Source: HGM04593 sp045644465
Lineage (GTDB): Bacteria; Bacteroidota; Bacteroidia; Bacteroidales; Bacteroidaceae
Direction of reading: 5' to 3'
DNA: 64,000 nt
NCBI GenBank assembly: GCA_045644465.1
Contig: JAZRGV010000015.1
Span: 1-64,000, forward strand
How positions within the stretch are numbered: the stretch's first letter is position 1; the number at the start of each line of letters is the position of its first letter. The notes beneath the pieces are model-generated. The model was not told where the DNA came from. It made no database searches and saw nothing but the letters and a program-made list of their open reading frames with translations. Below, one piece after another: positions 33,499 to 42,925 of the stretch. Both the position numbers and the translations under genes were made by a program.

Positions 33499-35235
33499 TC
33501 ACTTATTAATAAAGCCTCGTTCAAGATCCTGCGAAACATTTATCATAAAATCACCCATTCGTTCATACTCATTCACAATATCCATATAATAGACACTTGT
33601 ATGGTAGTTCTTACCGCCATTTTCGATATCCTCAATAACGGCATCCCTGAAATTGTTTCTTAAAGTATTCAGGCGGTCCTCTGCGTTATATGCATTTGTA
33701 ATATTCTGCAATTCACCTTTATGTGCAGCAGAGAGGTTTTCAATCATCACATCATACGCAGCAAGTACAGCATCAGCCATAGCATCAAGATTCTTTACAG
33801 TTTCGGCATCAAAGTTCTTCTTATGAATATTCTTTCTTGAGAGAATGCGGCTTATTGTTTCACCCGAATCACCCAACGACTCCAGTTCGCCTACAATCTT
33901 ATACATCGACTTAACCTTGATTGATGTACTCTCACTTATTTCCTCAGCCGACACACCATTGAGGAATGTTGCAATCTCATACTCCACCCTGTCAGAAATC
34001 TCTTCATACTTGACAAGTTTCTCTCTCAACGCTTCAAATTTATCTGTATCAGCCTCGGCAACAGCCTCCTTGGCATAAGCAGCTCCGTTCTTTGATATTT
34101 GTGCAAAATGGATTATCTCGTTAAATGCCTGCTCCACCGACAATTCGGGAGTGGCAAGAGGACCTGCCGAAATATATTTGAGTTTGAAGACCTCCTTCTC
34201 TTGATTCTTGGGAGCACGTATAATCACACATACAGCCTTTGCTATCAATTTGGTAAACCACACCAACAGCAATGTATTGATTGTGTTGAACAAGGTGTGC
34301 AACATAGAGAGTCCATACAACGCGGCAGTACCTTCAGACGACGTAGAATCTGTAACCACAAAGCCTTCTGCCGCAGGGTTGGGCAATCCAAAGAGCATTT
34401 CTGTGATATAACCTACAAGATTCAAGAATGGACGGAACAAAATCAATGCCCAGACAACGCCGAACACATTGAATATTGTGTGTGACATAGCAGCACGCTT
34501 TGCTTCGGTATTTCCCACAGATGCAGCGATGTTTGCAGTGATGGTTGTACCTATATTCTCGCCAAGCACCATCGCACAAGCCATATCAAACGGTATCCAT
34601 CCCATGCTGAGCATGATAAGAGTTATAGCCATTGTTGCAGACGAAGACTGCAGTATAAGTGTCAAAACCGTTCCGAAAGCAAGGAAAAGCAATACCGAGC
34701 CGAATCCATGAGCAGCCCACGATGTTACAAACTCAAGCACTTCGGGTGTTTGACGCAAATCGGGTACAGACTCCTTCATGAACGATAGGCCAAGGAACAA
34801 GAGGCTGAAACCTACAATCAGTTCGCCTATATTCTTGCGGTTATCCCTCTTTGAATTTGAAAACAGGAAACCGAAAAGCATCAATGGCACAGCCAGAATA
34901 GAGATATCGGCCTTGAATCCTAACCACGACACCATCCATGCCGTAACGGTTGTACCGATATTGGCACCCATTATCACTCCGATAGCTTGTGTGAGCGTAA
35001 GCAGTCCTGCATTCACAAAGCTGACAACCATAACGGTGGTTGCCGATGATGATTGTATTATAGAGGTAATACCCAAGCCGGTCATCACCCCCTTAAAAGG
35101 ATTGGATGTCATGGCAGACAAAAATCCTCTAAGTCTCTCTCCTGCAGCCTTCTGCAATCCGGAACTCATCAAGTTCATTCCATACAGGAACATTCCCAAT
35201 GCTCCCAATAATGTAAATAGTTGTAGAATATTCAT
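33499..35235 (-). CDS. Na+/phosphate cotransporter with PhoU-like C-terminus
   Basis: Sodium-phosphate symporter of the NptA/SLC34-like family, about 578 residues. The start at 35235 (MNILQLFTLLGALGMFLYGMNLM) fits the family; the frame is open upstream to 35379 but that part has no homology and overlaps the operator. Two inverted Na/Pi repeats each hold a QSSSAT motif (IIQSSSATTVMV and LILQSSSATMAIT). Residues from about 350 onward form helical PhoU-like bundles (RVEYEIATFLNGVSAEE, MYKIVGELESLGD), as in other bacterial members. Divergent to the response-regulator gene. It gives a low-affinity, sodium-driven route beside Pst. Confidence 0.93.
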   Translation of the reverse strand: MNILQLFTLLGALGMFLYGMNLMSSGLQKAAGERLRGFLSAMTSNPFKGVMTGLGITSIIQSSSATTVMVVSFVNAGLLTLTQAIGVIMGANIGTTVTAWMVSWLGFKADISILAVPLMLFGFLFSNSKRDNRKNIGELIVGFSLLFLGLSFMKESVPDLRQTPEVLEFVTSWAAHGFGSVLLFLAFGTVLTLILQSSSATMAITLIMLSMGWIPFDMACAMVLGENIGTTITANIAASVGNTEAKRAAMSHTIFNVFGVVWALILFRPFLNLVGYITEMLFGLPNPAAEGFVVTDSTSSEGTAALYGLSMLHTLFNTINTLLLVWFTKLIAKAVCVIIRAPKNQEKEVFKLKYISAGPLATPELSVEQAFNEIIHFAQISKNGAAYAKEAVAEADTDKFEALREKLVKYEEISDRVEYEIATFLNGVSAEEISESTSIKVKSMYKIVGELESLGDSGETISRILSRKNIHKKNFDAETVKNLDAMADAVLAAYDVMIENLSAAHKGELQNITNAYNAEDRLNTLRNNFRDAVIEDIENGGKNYHTSVYYMDIVNEYERMGDFMINVSQDLERGFINK

Positions 35236-35294
35236 AGTTTTGTTTTTATGTTCTGCAAAAACCGTCGAACAGGTTTCTGCCATTATTACCGATG

Positions 35295-35341
35295 CAAAGA
35301 AAATGCAAAAATGTTTCATATATGTTACAAAAAATATTACA
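35295..35341 (-). promoter_or_regulatory. Promoter region and second candidate Pho box
   Basis: Plus-strand GTTTCATATAT at 35313-35323 then GTTACAAAAAA at 35324-35334 and TATTACAAAAT: three 11-bp units. The first 29 bases match the porin-pst operator at about 25 positions. The minus-strand -7-like TTTCTTTG (35295-35302) is exactly 18 bp from the operator, as at the porin promoter. It sits between the divergent Na/Pi and two-component genes and could serve both. Confidence 0.65.
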
Positions 35342-35389
35342 AAATGATTAAATCTTAAGCGGCATATTCTTCGACTCAATAATTCTCCC

Positions 35390-35397
35390 TATCTTCG
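35390..35397 (+). promoter_or_regulatory. Candidate -7 box of the two-component operon
   Basis: TATCTTCG, 22 bp before the response-regulator ATG. Same variant octamer as ahead of rlmN, GH20, pflB and the sulfatase. Confidence 0.45.
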
Positions 35398-35418
35398 TGA
35401 CGTAAAAATAGACAGTGT

Positions 35419-36117
35419 ATGGCTACTGAACGTATATTGATTGTAGATGACGAGGAAACACTTTGCGAGGTGTTGAAACTCAACCTTGAAAATGAGGGAT
35501 ATGACGTGGATATTGCTTTTAGTGCAGAACAGGCATTGACTCTCGACTTAAAACAATACTCACTCATTCTTCTTGATATAATGATGGGGGAAATAAGCGG
35601 CATCAAGATGGCAAAGATGCTTAAGGCAGATGTTACGACAGCCGATATTCCTATCATATTCTGCACTGCACGCGACAGCGAGGACGATATGATTATGGGC
35701 CTGAACATCGGCGCCGACGATTATATAATGAAGCCGTACACTGTGCGAAATGTCATAGCACGTGTAAAAAGTGTGTTACGCCGCGCCAATGGTCACAAAG
35801 CAAACACCCATATAACAGAAAAGAGCAATATCCTGCAGGTTGAAAGTTTGATACTTGACCTTGAATTCAAGCGTTGCACGATAGACGACATTGAAATTAA
35901 ACTTGCAAAAAAAGAGTTCGAACTGTTGGCATATCTTATCTCGCATCGCGGTAAGATTTGCTCACGCGAACAGATTCTCAGCCGTGTGTGGAGCGACGAG
36001 GTTGTCGTGCTCGACCGTACTATTGATGTAAACATCACCCGACTACGTTCGAAGATAGGCACATACGGCTCATATATTGTAACACGTTCAGGTTTTGGTT
36101 ATGGTTTCCGCGATTAA
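35419..36117 (+). CDS. OmpR/PhoB-family response regulator
   Basis: DNA-binding response regulator of 232 residues. The receiver domain (1-120) has the acidic pair D10-D11, phospho-acceptor D53 in LLDIMMGE, and K105 in IMKPYT. The winged-helix domain (about 133-230) has the OmpR-type LAKKEFELLAYLISHRGKIC, SRVWSDE-VLDRTIDVNITRLR and GFGYGF ending. Its neighbours (Na/Pi gene divergent, pst operon nearby) and the shared operators make a PhoB-like phosphate role likely. The gene overlaps the kinase gene by about 20 bp. The name PhoB is not certain from sequence alone. Confidence 0.93.
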   Translation: MATERILIVDDEETLCEVLKLNLENEGYDVDIAFSAEQALTLDLKQYSLILLDIMMGEISGIKMAKMLKADVTTADIPIIFCTARDSEDDMIMGLNIGADDYIMKPYTVRNVIARVKSVLRRANGHKANTHITEKSNILQVESLILDLEFKRCTIDDIEIKLAKKEFELLAYLISHRGKICSREQILSRVWSDEVVVLDRTIDVNITRLRSKIGTYGSYIVTRSGFGYGFRD

Positions 36118-37537
36118 ACTATCTTACCACAAGCGACTGTTCCTTATGTTGCTTGCATTCTCATGGAGCATTATACTCTGTTTTGTCGGTTTTCAATATA
36201 CAAGAGAGAAACAGTATAAGTCGGAATTTCTCAATGCCCAACTGCAACTATACAACACCCATCTCATTAAAGATATCGAGAACGGCATTTCATATAGAGA
36301 ATACATAAACAATGATGAAAAGCCTTTTGAAGATTTACGTATATCAATAATCACACACTCGGGAACAGTTGTTTATGATAACATTTTACCGCTTGACTCT
36401 CTTGATAACCACAGCCTGCGCCCGGAAGTTGTTGGTGCGTTAAAAAAAGGCTACGGATACCATATCAGCCGACAATCGGCAAGCGACGGACGTAAATATT
36501 TCTACTCAGCCACAAAAGGAGAGAGGGTTATTGTACGTACAGCCATTCCTTATTCAGCCGACTTACGCGAACTTTTGCGTGCCGACTGGACATTTCTGGG
36601 AATAATGATTTCAGTGAGCCTTGCAATGAGCATACTGGCCTATTTTGCCACACGCAGATTGGGCAAGAACATTGAACGTCTGAACCGCTTTGCGGCAAAA
36701 GCCGAAAATGGAGAGGCTTTTGATGAGAACGAGCCATTCCCAAACGACGAACTTGGTTCCATATCAAACCACATCGTTCAACTGTATGCCCAATGGCAAC
36801 AGACCATAAAGGACAGGGACATAGCACACGAAGCTACTCTACGCGAGGAGCAGGAAAAGATACGCATAAAACGACAGCTTACAAACAACATCAACCACGA
36901 GCTTAAGACACCCGTTGCATCCATACAGGTGTGCCTTGAGACACTGCTTTCAGGAATAAACATAAACGAAGAGAAACGTCAGGAACTCATAGAGCGATGC
37001 TATACCAACAATGAACGTCTGCGCCGTTTGTTGAACGAAGTATCGCTTATAACACGCATGGAAGACGGCAGCCAACTCATAGGCAAAGAGCCTGTAGTAA
37101 TAAACAACATAATCAACGAGATTGCCGAAGAGTTGGAGATAATGCCCGAGGAAGAGCGTTTATTACTACACACCAATTTCAACGAGCAGGTAACAGTTGA
37201 CGGCAACTTGTCGTTGATAGCTTCCATTTTCCGTAACCTGACAGAGAATGCCATAGCATATTCAGGTGGCAAGAACATTTATATCTCGTTGGTTGAGAAC
37301 AATGACAATTATTGCAGAATAGACTTTGAGGATGACGGTTGCGGTGTAGAAGAGAAACAGCTTCCCCGCCTGTTTGAGAGATTCTACCGGGTTGACAAGG
37401 GGCGTTCGCGCCAAATGGGCGGAACAGGGCTTGGACTTGCCATTGTAAAGCATGCCGTACAATTCCATGGTGGAACAATCACCGTCACCAACAGCCAAAG
37501 CGGTGGACTAAGATTCGAATTCACGCTAAAGAAATAA
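36095..37537 (+). CDS. Membrane sensor histidine kinase (PhoR-like context)
   Basis: Histidine kinase of about 480 residues. Helix 1 is at about 12-33, an extracytoplasmic sensor region of some 130 residues follows, and helix 2 is at about 166-186 (TFLGIMISVSLAMSILAYF). A HAMP-like linker precedes the HisKA box with the phospho-acceptor H268 in NINHELKTP. The ATPase part has N box LTENAIAY, G1 DDGCGVEEK, F box LFERFYRVD and G2 GGTGLGLAIVKH. ATG 36101 is an equally possible start. It probably phosphorylates the regulator encoded just upstream. The periplasmic sensor differs from E. coli PhoR, which has no large one, so phosphate sensing is inferred from neighbours. Confidence 0.92.
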   Translation: MVMVSAIKLSYHKRLFLMLLAFSWSIILCFVGFQYTREKQYKSEFLNAQLQLYNTHLIKDIENGISYREYINNDEKPFEDLRISIITHSGTVVYDNILPLDSLDNHSLRPEVVGALKKGYGYHISRQSASDGRKYFYSATKGERVIVRTAIPYSADLRELLRADWTFLGIMISVSLAMSILAYFATRRLGKNIERLNRFAAKAENGEAFDENEPFPNDELGSISNHIVQLYAQWQQTIKDRDIAHEATLREEQEKIRIKRQLTNNINHELKTPVASIQVCLETLLSGININEEKRQELIERCYTNNERLRRLLNEVSLITRMEDGSQLIGKEPVVINNIINEIAEELEIMPEEERLLLHTNFNEQVTVDGNLSLIASIFRNLTENAIAYSGGKNIYISLVENNDNYCRIDFEDDGCGVEEKQLPRLFERFYRVDKGRSRQMGGTGLGLAIVKHAVQFHGGTITVTNSQSGGLRFEFTLKK

Positions 37538-37563
37538 GACAACTCATTCTGATATAACGAAAA

Positions 37564-37602
37564 AGAACGGCCCAAAAGTAAAAATTGGGCCGTTCTCTTT
37601 TT
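37564..37602. terminator. Bidirectional terminator between kinase and nagB-like genes
   Basis: 12-bp perfect stem agaacggcccaa / ttgggccgttct with a nine-base loop and T run (CTTTTT). It separates two convergent operons. A very similar hairpin with the same flank (gagaggttgta / agaggttgta) follows the tdh gene at 61278. Confidence 0.9.
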
Positions 37603-37620
37603 GAGAGGTTGTAGAATATC

Positions 37621-39543
37621 TTACAACAACTTTGCAAAAAGTTCTATTGCCTGATATTCCGGCATACCTATTTTATTAAACAGTGCCGCCGTACCCTGTG
37701 TACGCTCCTCGGCACGTTGCCAGAACTCGCGTGCATCCTCTCCGGGGAATGGCACGATATCTTTCTGCGACAAGTGACGGAAGATTGCATGACGCTTGCG
37801 GATAAGTTCCTCGGGACTGAGAGGCACAGCCATGTCGGCAACAGCCAAATCCCACTCCTGCCATGCTCCGCGATAGAGCCATATATGACACTCTTTAGCC
37901 CAGTCCTCATCTTTCACCTCTTCAAAGGCGCGCAACACAGCCTCGATACATACGCGGTGCGTGCCGTGCGGGTCGGTGAGGTCACCCGCTGCATAAATCT
38001 GATGAGGTTTAACCTCGCGCATCAGTTTCTTTACAATCTCAATGTCATCGTCGCTGAGCTGTCCTTTCTTGATACCGCCTGTCTCATAGAACGGCAAGTT
38101 AAGGAAGTGCGCGTTGGTGCGGTCGTTCAAGCCTATTGAACGGCATGCCGCACGTGCCTCGGCACGACGGATAGCACCCTTCAGGTCGAGCAACTTACGT
38201 GGCTCGGGCTCGCCCACCTTCTTGTTCGCGATGATTTCACGTATCTCGTCGAAAGCATCACCGAATCCCATCTCGCGTGCAGTATCGATATTCTGCAGAA
38301 CAACATCGTCATATACAGCTACATTACCCGACACCTGATAAGCCACGTGTACATCGTGGCCATGCTCAATAAGACGGTTGAATGTACCACCCATTGAGAT
38401 AACATCATCATCGGGGTGTGGCGAGAATATTATCACTCGCTTGGGGAATGGAGATGATGATACAGGGCGTGTAGAATCATCGGCATTAGGCTTGCCACCG
38501 GGCCATCCCGAAATGATATGCTGAATCTCGTTGAACACCTTAATGTTTATCTTATCGTACGAATCGACACGTTCCAACAGGTCGGAAAGCGAGTTCTTGA
38601 TGTAGTCCTGATGTGTAAGCTTCAAGATTGGCTTGTTTACAGTTTGGCAGAGCCATATTACAGCCTTACGGATAAGCTTGTCGCTCCACTCCTGCGGAGG
38701 TGCCACAATCCATGGCTCTTTTACACGTGTAAGTTCCTGTGCCGCAGCCTCATCAATAATAACCTGCACATTGTGGTGCTCCTGCAACGCTGTTACGGGA
38801 TACTCCTCAGTAACATCGCCTTCGATGAGATTATACGCCACCTGAGCTTTATCCTCGCCCCACATCATAAGCACAATTTTCTTTGCACTCATTATTGTTT
38901 CCATACCCATTGTTATTGCACTCTTGGGCACTTCGTTAGGATTAGAGAAGAACTTATCCTGGTTCTTGCGTGAGTTATAACTCAAGCGTACAAGGCGTGT
39001 TGTAGAGTGCGAGTAGCTACCCGGCTCGTTGAAGCCCACCTGGCCAAGCTCGCCAACACCCATAATCATTACATCTACACAGCCGTGCACCTGCTTTTCA
39101 TATTGACGGCAATAGTCATTGACATTTTCCGAAGCCACCGTTCCGTCGGGGAAATGCACATTTGCCGGGTTGATATCGATATACTTCAGGAAATCCTCAT
39201 ATACGCGATGGTTACGGCTCTGTGGCGAGTCGGGCGACATCGGATAGAACTCGTCAAGGCTGTAAACAACAACATTGGCAAAGCTCACCTCGCCAGCCTT
39301 GTAACGGTTCACAAGCTCGGTATAAAGGCCAAGCGGTGTGCGACCCGTAGAAAGACCGAGCACAAAAGGCTTATCGCCTTTATGCGACTTTATAGCATTT
39401 ACAACAATATCGGCAGCCACATCAACGCCTTTTCTTTCGGTAGAGCAAATCTTTGTGGGTACCTTTTCGAACTTACATATACTCTCGATAGAGGTTGTTA
39501 TAGGCAGCTCGCCTATTTTAGGAAGTACAAATTTTGGATTCAT
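37621..39543 (-). CDS. Glucosamine-6-phosphate deaminase-LmbE/PIG-L deacetylase fusion
   Basis: A 640-residue Bacteroidota-type fusion. Residues about 30-290 are NagB-like (GLSTGRTPLGLY substrate loop, YSLDEFYPM, MGVGELGQVGFNEPGS), which turns glucosamine-6-phosphate into fructose-6-phosphate and ammonia. Residues about 365-640 are an LmbE/PIG-L zinc deacetylase with FSPHPDDDVISMGG (the HPDD motif) and ATGTHR-like LTDPHGTHRVC. The second half could deacetylate GlcNAc or GlcNAc-6-phosphate before deamination. The gene starts 35 bp after the anSME gene, so the order is sulfatase, maturase, NagB-LmbE. The HAD-free pathway would channel desulfated GlcNAc into glycolysis; activity of the LmbE half is an inference. 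Confidence 0.9.
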   Translation of the reverse strand: MNPKFVLPKIGELPITTSIESICKFEKVPTKICSTERKGVDVAADIVVNAIKSHKGDKPFVLGLSTGRTPLGLYTELVNRYKAGEVSFANVVVYSLDEFYPMSPDSPQSRNHRVYEDFLKYIDINPANVHFPDGTVASENVNDYCRQYEKQVHGCVDVMIMGVGELGQVGFNEPGSYSHSTTRLVRLSYNSRKNQDKFFSNPNEVPKSAITMGMETIMSAKKIVLMMWGEDKAQVAYNLIEGDVTEEYPVTALQEHHNVQVIIDEAAAQELTRVKEPWIVAPPQEWSDKLIRKAVIWLCQTVNKPILKLTHQDYIKNSLSDLLERVDSYDKINIKVFNEIQHIISGWPGGKPNADDSTRPVSSSPFPKRVIIFSPHPDDDVISMGGTFNRLIEHGHDVHVAYQVSGNVAVYDDVVLQNIDTAREMGFGDAFDEIREIIANKKVGEPEPRKLLDLKGAIRRAEARAACRSIGLNDRTNAHFLNLPFYETGGIKKGQLSDDDIEIVKKLMREVKPHQIYAAGDLTDPHGTHRVCIEAVLRAFEEVKDEDWAKECHIWLYRGAWQEWDLAVADMAVPLSPEELIRKRHAIFRHLSQKDIVPFPGEDAREFWQRAEERTQGTAALFNKIGMPEYQAIELFAKLL

Positions 39544-39578
39544 AATATTATCAGGTTAGTTTAGTTTAAATTTTCAAA

Positions 39579-40823
39579 TTATCTTTTCCACTCCATAACT
39601 TTGGATGCCGGTTCTCCTTTTTCTATAAGTGTTTTCATATAACGCATATAAGGGTCGGTGTGACGGAAGAACATCTTATACCCCTCGCACAGCACATTCA
39701 TATATGGCTCGCCGTTCTTGGCATACTCGAAACGATGCTTGGGGCACTCGCCACGACACAGGAAATAGTAGTTACAACGCTTGCACTCCATAGGCAAGGC
39801 ATCGCGCTTGTCGCGCCCGAAGGCCTGCTGCTCACTGCTGCGGTACATCGTTGCCAGCTCATCGGTTGCTATATTTCCCAGGCGGTACTCGGGATATACA
39901 AAATGGTCGCAGGAATATACATCACCGTTATGCTCCACCACAAGACCATCGCCACACACCTCGGCAAAGGCACACAACGACGGTGGCACACCGCACCAGT
40001 TACCTAAAGTAACATCGAACAGCTGCACGAAATTCCTTCCTACATCATATTTTATCCACTCGTCAAAGACATCACACATGAATTTGCCATACCCCTTTGC
40101 CGACACCGACCAGGGAGCAGGCACAGCATCTTCCTCGTCGGGCGACACAATGAGCGGACGCTTGCCCGGACGCATCTTCACATATTCCACCACCGGCAGG
40201 AACTGCACATACGGATTGATGGAGGTGAGGAACTTATATACCTCTACCCCACGCTCCTCGCTACGCGCATTCACCGTTGCCAGGATATTGAACTCAACAC
40301 CATGCTTTTTCATAAGCTCTACAGCCCTCATCACTCGTGCAAAGGTGGGAGCACCGCCACAGTCGCGGCGGAAAGCATCGTGTATATCCTCGGGGCCGTC
40401 GAGCGACAAGCCTATAAGGAAATTGTTCTCCTTAAAGAAACGGCACCAATCCTCGTTCACAAGAATACCGTTTGTCTGCAGAGTATTTTCGATGACTTTG
40501 TCACCGGCATATCTCTTTTGCAGTTCCATTGCCTTCTCAAAGAAAGGCAATCCCGCCATAAGCGGCTCTCCGCCATGCCAGCAGAAGCTGATGTTCTGTT
40601 GCGAAGCACCCTCAATATACTGCTGTATATATTTCTCGAGCAGTTCTTCGCTCATGCGAGGCATATTGCCACTGTATATCTCGCTTTTGTCGCGATAGTA
40701 ACAATAGTGACAATCGAGATTACACGCCGAACCTATCGGCTTTATCATTGTTCCGAAAGCCGGGGCACGTTGCATCTTTGCAACATCACCAAGGTGCAGG
40801 GTGTTTCTCTTGTTGCTTTTCAT
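39579..40823 (-). CDS. Anaerobic sulfatase-maturating enzyme (anSME)
   Basis: Radical-SAM protein of 414 residues that oxidises an active-site Ser or Cys of sulfatases to formylglycine. The radical-SAM motif CNLDCHYCYY gives Cys34, Cys38 and Cys41. HGGEPLM, the SPASM cysteines in the CGVPPSLCAFAEVCGDG and EHNGDVYSCDHFVYPEYRLGN regions, and the final MECKRCNYYFLCRGECPKHR are complete. Its start codon overlaps the sulfatase stop (TAATG), so the two are translated together. Confidence 0.95.
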   Translation of the reverse strand: MKSNKRNTLHLGDVAKMQRAPAFGTMIKPIGSACNLDCHYCYYRDKSEIYSGNMPRMSEELLEKYIQQYIEGASQQNISFCWHGGEPLMAGLPFFEKAMELQKRYAGDKVIENTLQTNGILVNEDWCRFFKENNFLIGLSLDGPEDIHDAFRRDCGGAPTFARVMRAVELMKKHGVEFNILATVNARSEERGVEVYKFLTSINPYVQFLPVVEYVKMRPGKRPLIVSPDEEDAVPAPWSVSAKGYGKFMCDVFDEWIKYDVGRNFVQLFDVTLGNWCGVPPSLCAFAEVCGDGLVVEHNGDVYSCDHFVYPEYRLGNIATDELATMYRSSEQQAFGRDKRDALPMECKRCNYYFLCRGECPKHRFEYAKNGEPYMNVLCEGYKMFFRHTDPYMRYMKTLIEKGEPASKVMEWKR

Positions 40824-42397
40824 TATTGCGCGATGAATTCCTCTTCGTTATACTGTTTCTGCAGGTTGACAAGCTTTTCCTTAAGAACAGCTGTTATCTC
40901 TTCTGTTCCCGGCTTGCCGTATATGTTGTTCAGTTCGTGCTTGTCGGCACGCAGGTCGAACAATTCCCAAACATCATCTTCATAAAAATGTATGAGTTTA
41001 TGTGTCTGGGTGCGTACGCCAAGATGACGTTTCACTGCATGCTCGTCGGGATATTCATAATAGTGGTAATATACACCGTCGCGGTTAGGCTTCCACTCCT
41101 CGCCCTTTAGCAGAGGCAGGAACGAACAGCCGTGAATATCGGCCGGCACCTCTACACCCGCAAGTTCAAGGAATGTAGGGGCATAGTCGATGTTCTGCAC
41201 CATATCTTTGAGTTCTCCGCGAACCTCACTGCCCGGCAAGCGCACAAGCAACGGAGTGCGGAACGACTCCTCATACATCCAACGCTTGTCGAACCATCCG
41301 TGTTCACCCATATAAAATCCCTGGTCGGAGGTATATACGACAAGAGTATTATCCATCAATCCCTCCTCCTCGAGATAGTCGAGCACGCGGCCCACATTGC
41401 GGTCAACAGATGTGATTACACGCAGATAGTCACGCATATACTGCTGATATTTCCATGCATCGAGCTCCTTACCCTGAAGCCCCGCAGCCTTGAATTTCTC
41501 AATCACCACATCGTAGTGTGCATCCCACGCACGTTTCTGGTCGGGGTTCATATTATTGTATATGCGACGGCCCCACTTTTCAAGGTCGGAACGGCTGTGA
41601 ATGGTACTGTCCTTGTCGGCCATCTTAAGGTCATACACTATATCCATATCCTTGCTTATTGACATACGTTGCACCTTAGCAGCCTCACGAGTATCGTAGT
41701 TATCGAAGAATGTCTCGGGCAACGGGAAGTTGCTGTCGGCAAAGAGTTCAAGGTCACAAGTATCGGGCATCCAGGTGCGGTGGGGAGCCTTATGGTGCAA
41801 CAGCAAACAGAAAGGCTTTGAAGCATCACGACCGTTCTCAAGCCACTCGAGAGCAAGGTCGGTTGTAACATTGGTGGCATAACCTTCGCGCTGCACCTTC
41901 TCGCCATTGCAGATGAATGTAGGGTTATAGTAATCGCCCTGCCCGATAAGCACATCCCAATGGTTGAAGCCTGTAGGCTCCGACGTGAGGTGCCATTTTC
42001 CTATCACAGCCGTTTCGTAACCCTGCTGTTGCAACAGCTTAGGGAATGTCTGCTGCGAGCCGTCGAACGACGAGCTGTTATCGGTGAAGCCGTTGGCGTG
42101 GCTATGCTTTCCGGTAAGCATACAGGCACGCGACGGGCCACTGATTGAGTTAGCCACAAAGCTATTGGTAAAACGCACACCATCGGCAGCTATGCGGTCG
42201 ATGTTTGGTGTTTTTATGAATGTAGAGTCGTAGGCACTGATAGTCTGGTATGAATGGTCGTCACACATTATGAAAAGCACATTCATTGGCTTTTGTTCCT
42301 GCTGCGCACCGTCACACGCCGTAACCATTGGCAACACTGCCATACCAGCCATTGAAGCACCCAAGAACGCCTTTGTTTTGTCGAAGATATTATTCAT
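40823..42397 (-). CDS. Ser-type sulfatase, lipoprotein
   Basis: Exported sulfatase of about 524 residues. The start at 42397 (MNNIFDKTKAFLGASMAG) places the start downstream of the candidate -7 box at 42436; ATG 42424 would fall at or before the transcript start. A lipobox-like VTAC lies at about residue 28. The signature is S-G-P-S-R-A-C-M-L-T-G with Ser at about 86, so the formylglycine comes from serine and needs the anSME encoded next. Metal ligands are CDDHSYQ at the N-terminus and YTSDQGFYMGEHGWFDKR in the middle. The C-terminal subdomain ends with YHYYEYPDEHAVKRHLGVRT, common in GlcNAc-6-O-sulfatase-like (S1) members. Acts on sulfated host glycans by inference. Confidence 0.93.
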   Translation of the reverse strand: MNNIFDKTKAFLGASMAGMAVLPMVTACDGAQQEQKPMNVLFIMCDDHSYQTISAYDSTFIKTPNIDRIAADGVRFTNSFVANSISGPSRACMLTGKHSHANGFTDNSSSFDGSQQTFPKLLQQQGYETAVIGKWHLTSEPTGFNHWDVLIGQGDYYNPTFICNGEKVQREGYATNVTTDLALEWLENGRDASKPFCLLLHHKAPHRTWMPDTCDLELFADSNFPLPETFFDNYDTREAAKVQRMSISKDMDIVYDLKMADKDSTIHSRSDLEKWGRRIYNNMNPDQKRAWDAHYDVVIEKFKAAGLQGKELDAWKYQQYMRDYLRVITSVDRNVGRVLDYLEEEGLMDNTLVVYTSDQGFYMGEHGWFDKRWMYEESFRTPLLVRLPGSEVRGELKDMVQNIDYAPTFLELAGVEVPADIHGCSFLPLLKGEEWKPNRDGVYYHYYEYPDEHAVKRHLGVRTQTHKLIHFYEDDVWELFDLRADKHELNNIYGKPGTEEITAVLKEKLVNLQKQYNEEEFIAQ

Positions 42398-42435
42398 ATT
42401 TATGTCAGTTTTATTTGTACACAATTGTATCTATG

Positions 42436-42443
42436 CGAAGATA
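42436..42443 (-). promoter_or_regulatory. Candidate -7 box for sulfatase-anSME-nagB operon
   Basis: Minus-strand TATCTTCG, 38 bp before the chosen sulfatase ATG. Confidence 0.45.
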
Positions 42444-42551
42444 ACAATAAATTTTAAAAAATTTATCTTCTTAAATATTTTTAAGCAATAATTGTGTTGG
42501 GTGTAGAGTTTAGAGTGTAGAGTTTAAAGTTTAGAGTTTAGACAGTCGTAG

Positions 42552-42573
42552 GGGCAGACCGGTGTGTCTGCCC
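42552..42573. repeat. REP-like palindrome (family A, copy 1)
   Basis: gggcagac, loop cggtgt, gtctgccc: 8-bp perfect stem in the tail of the sulfatase upstream region. Flanked by tcgtagg, as in the copy at 42862. Confidence 0.75.
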
Positions 42574-42861
42574 AACTATCGTTAATCTGTTGACAATACT
42601 CGTTTCTCGCATCCCGCAGGGCACGACAAAAACCGTGCTACCTGCGACTAATAGCTGCTCGTATTGTCGAAACTTCGTTTTAATCGTTAAAGGTTCAATG
42701 CTACACATTAATCGTTTACAGCAGTTTTTATCCTTTACACTTATGACGTTTATTCTGTTTTAAGTCTTTCTCTCTATTGGAACTGACACTCACTCTTGCT
42801 CAACACCATGCCGATTTTAAAAAAAAATTACCTTTTGCAAATAAAACATCCGTACATGTAG

Positions 42862-42883
42862 GGGCCGACCGGTGTGTCTGCCC
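42862..42883. repeat. REP-like palindrome (family A, copy 2)
   Basis: Same element as at 42552 with one substitution in the left arm (gggccgac). The flanks gtaggg and cccga-tag are similar in both copies. Confidence 0.7.
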
Positions 42884-42925
42884 GAATAGCGATTATTGCG
42901 AATATCACTTAACCATTATATGATA

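Noticed and set aside
33499..34200. A separate phoU gene
   Set aside because: The PhoU-like helices are the C-terminal part of the Na/Pi cotransporter frame, not a separate gene.
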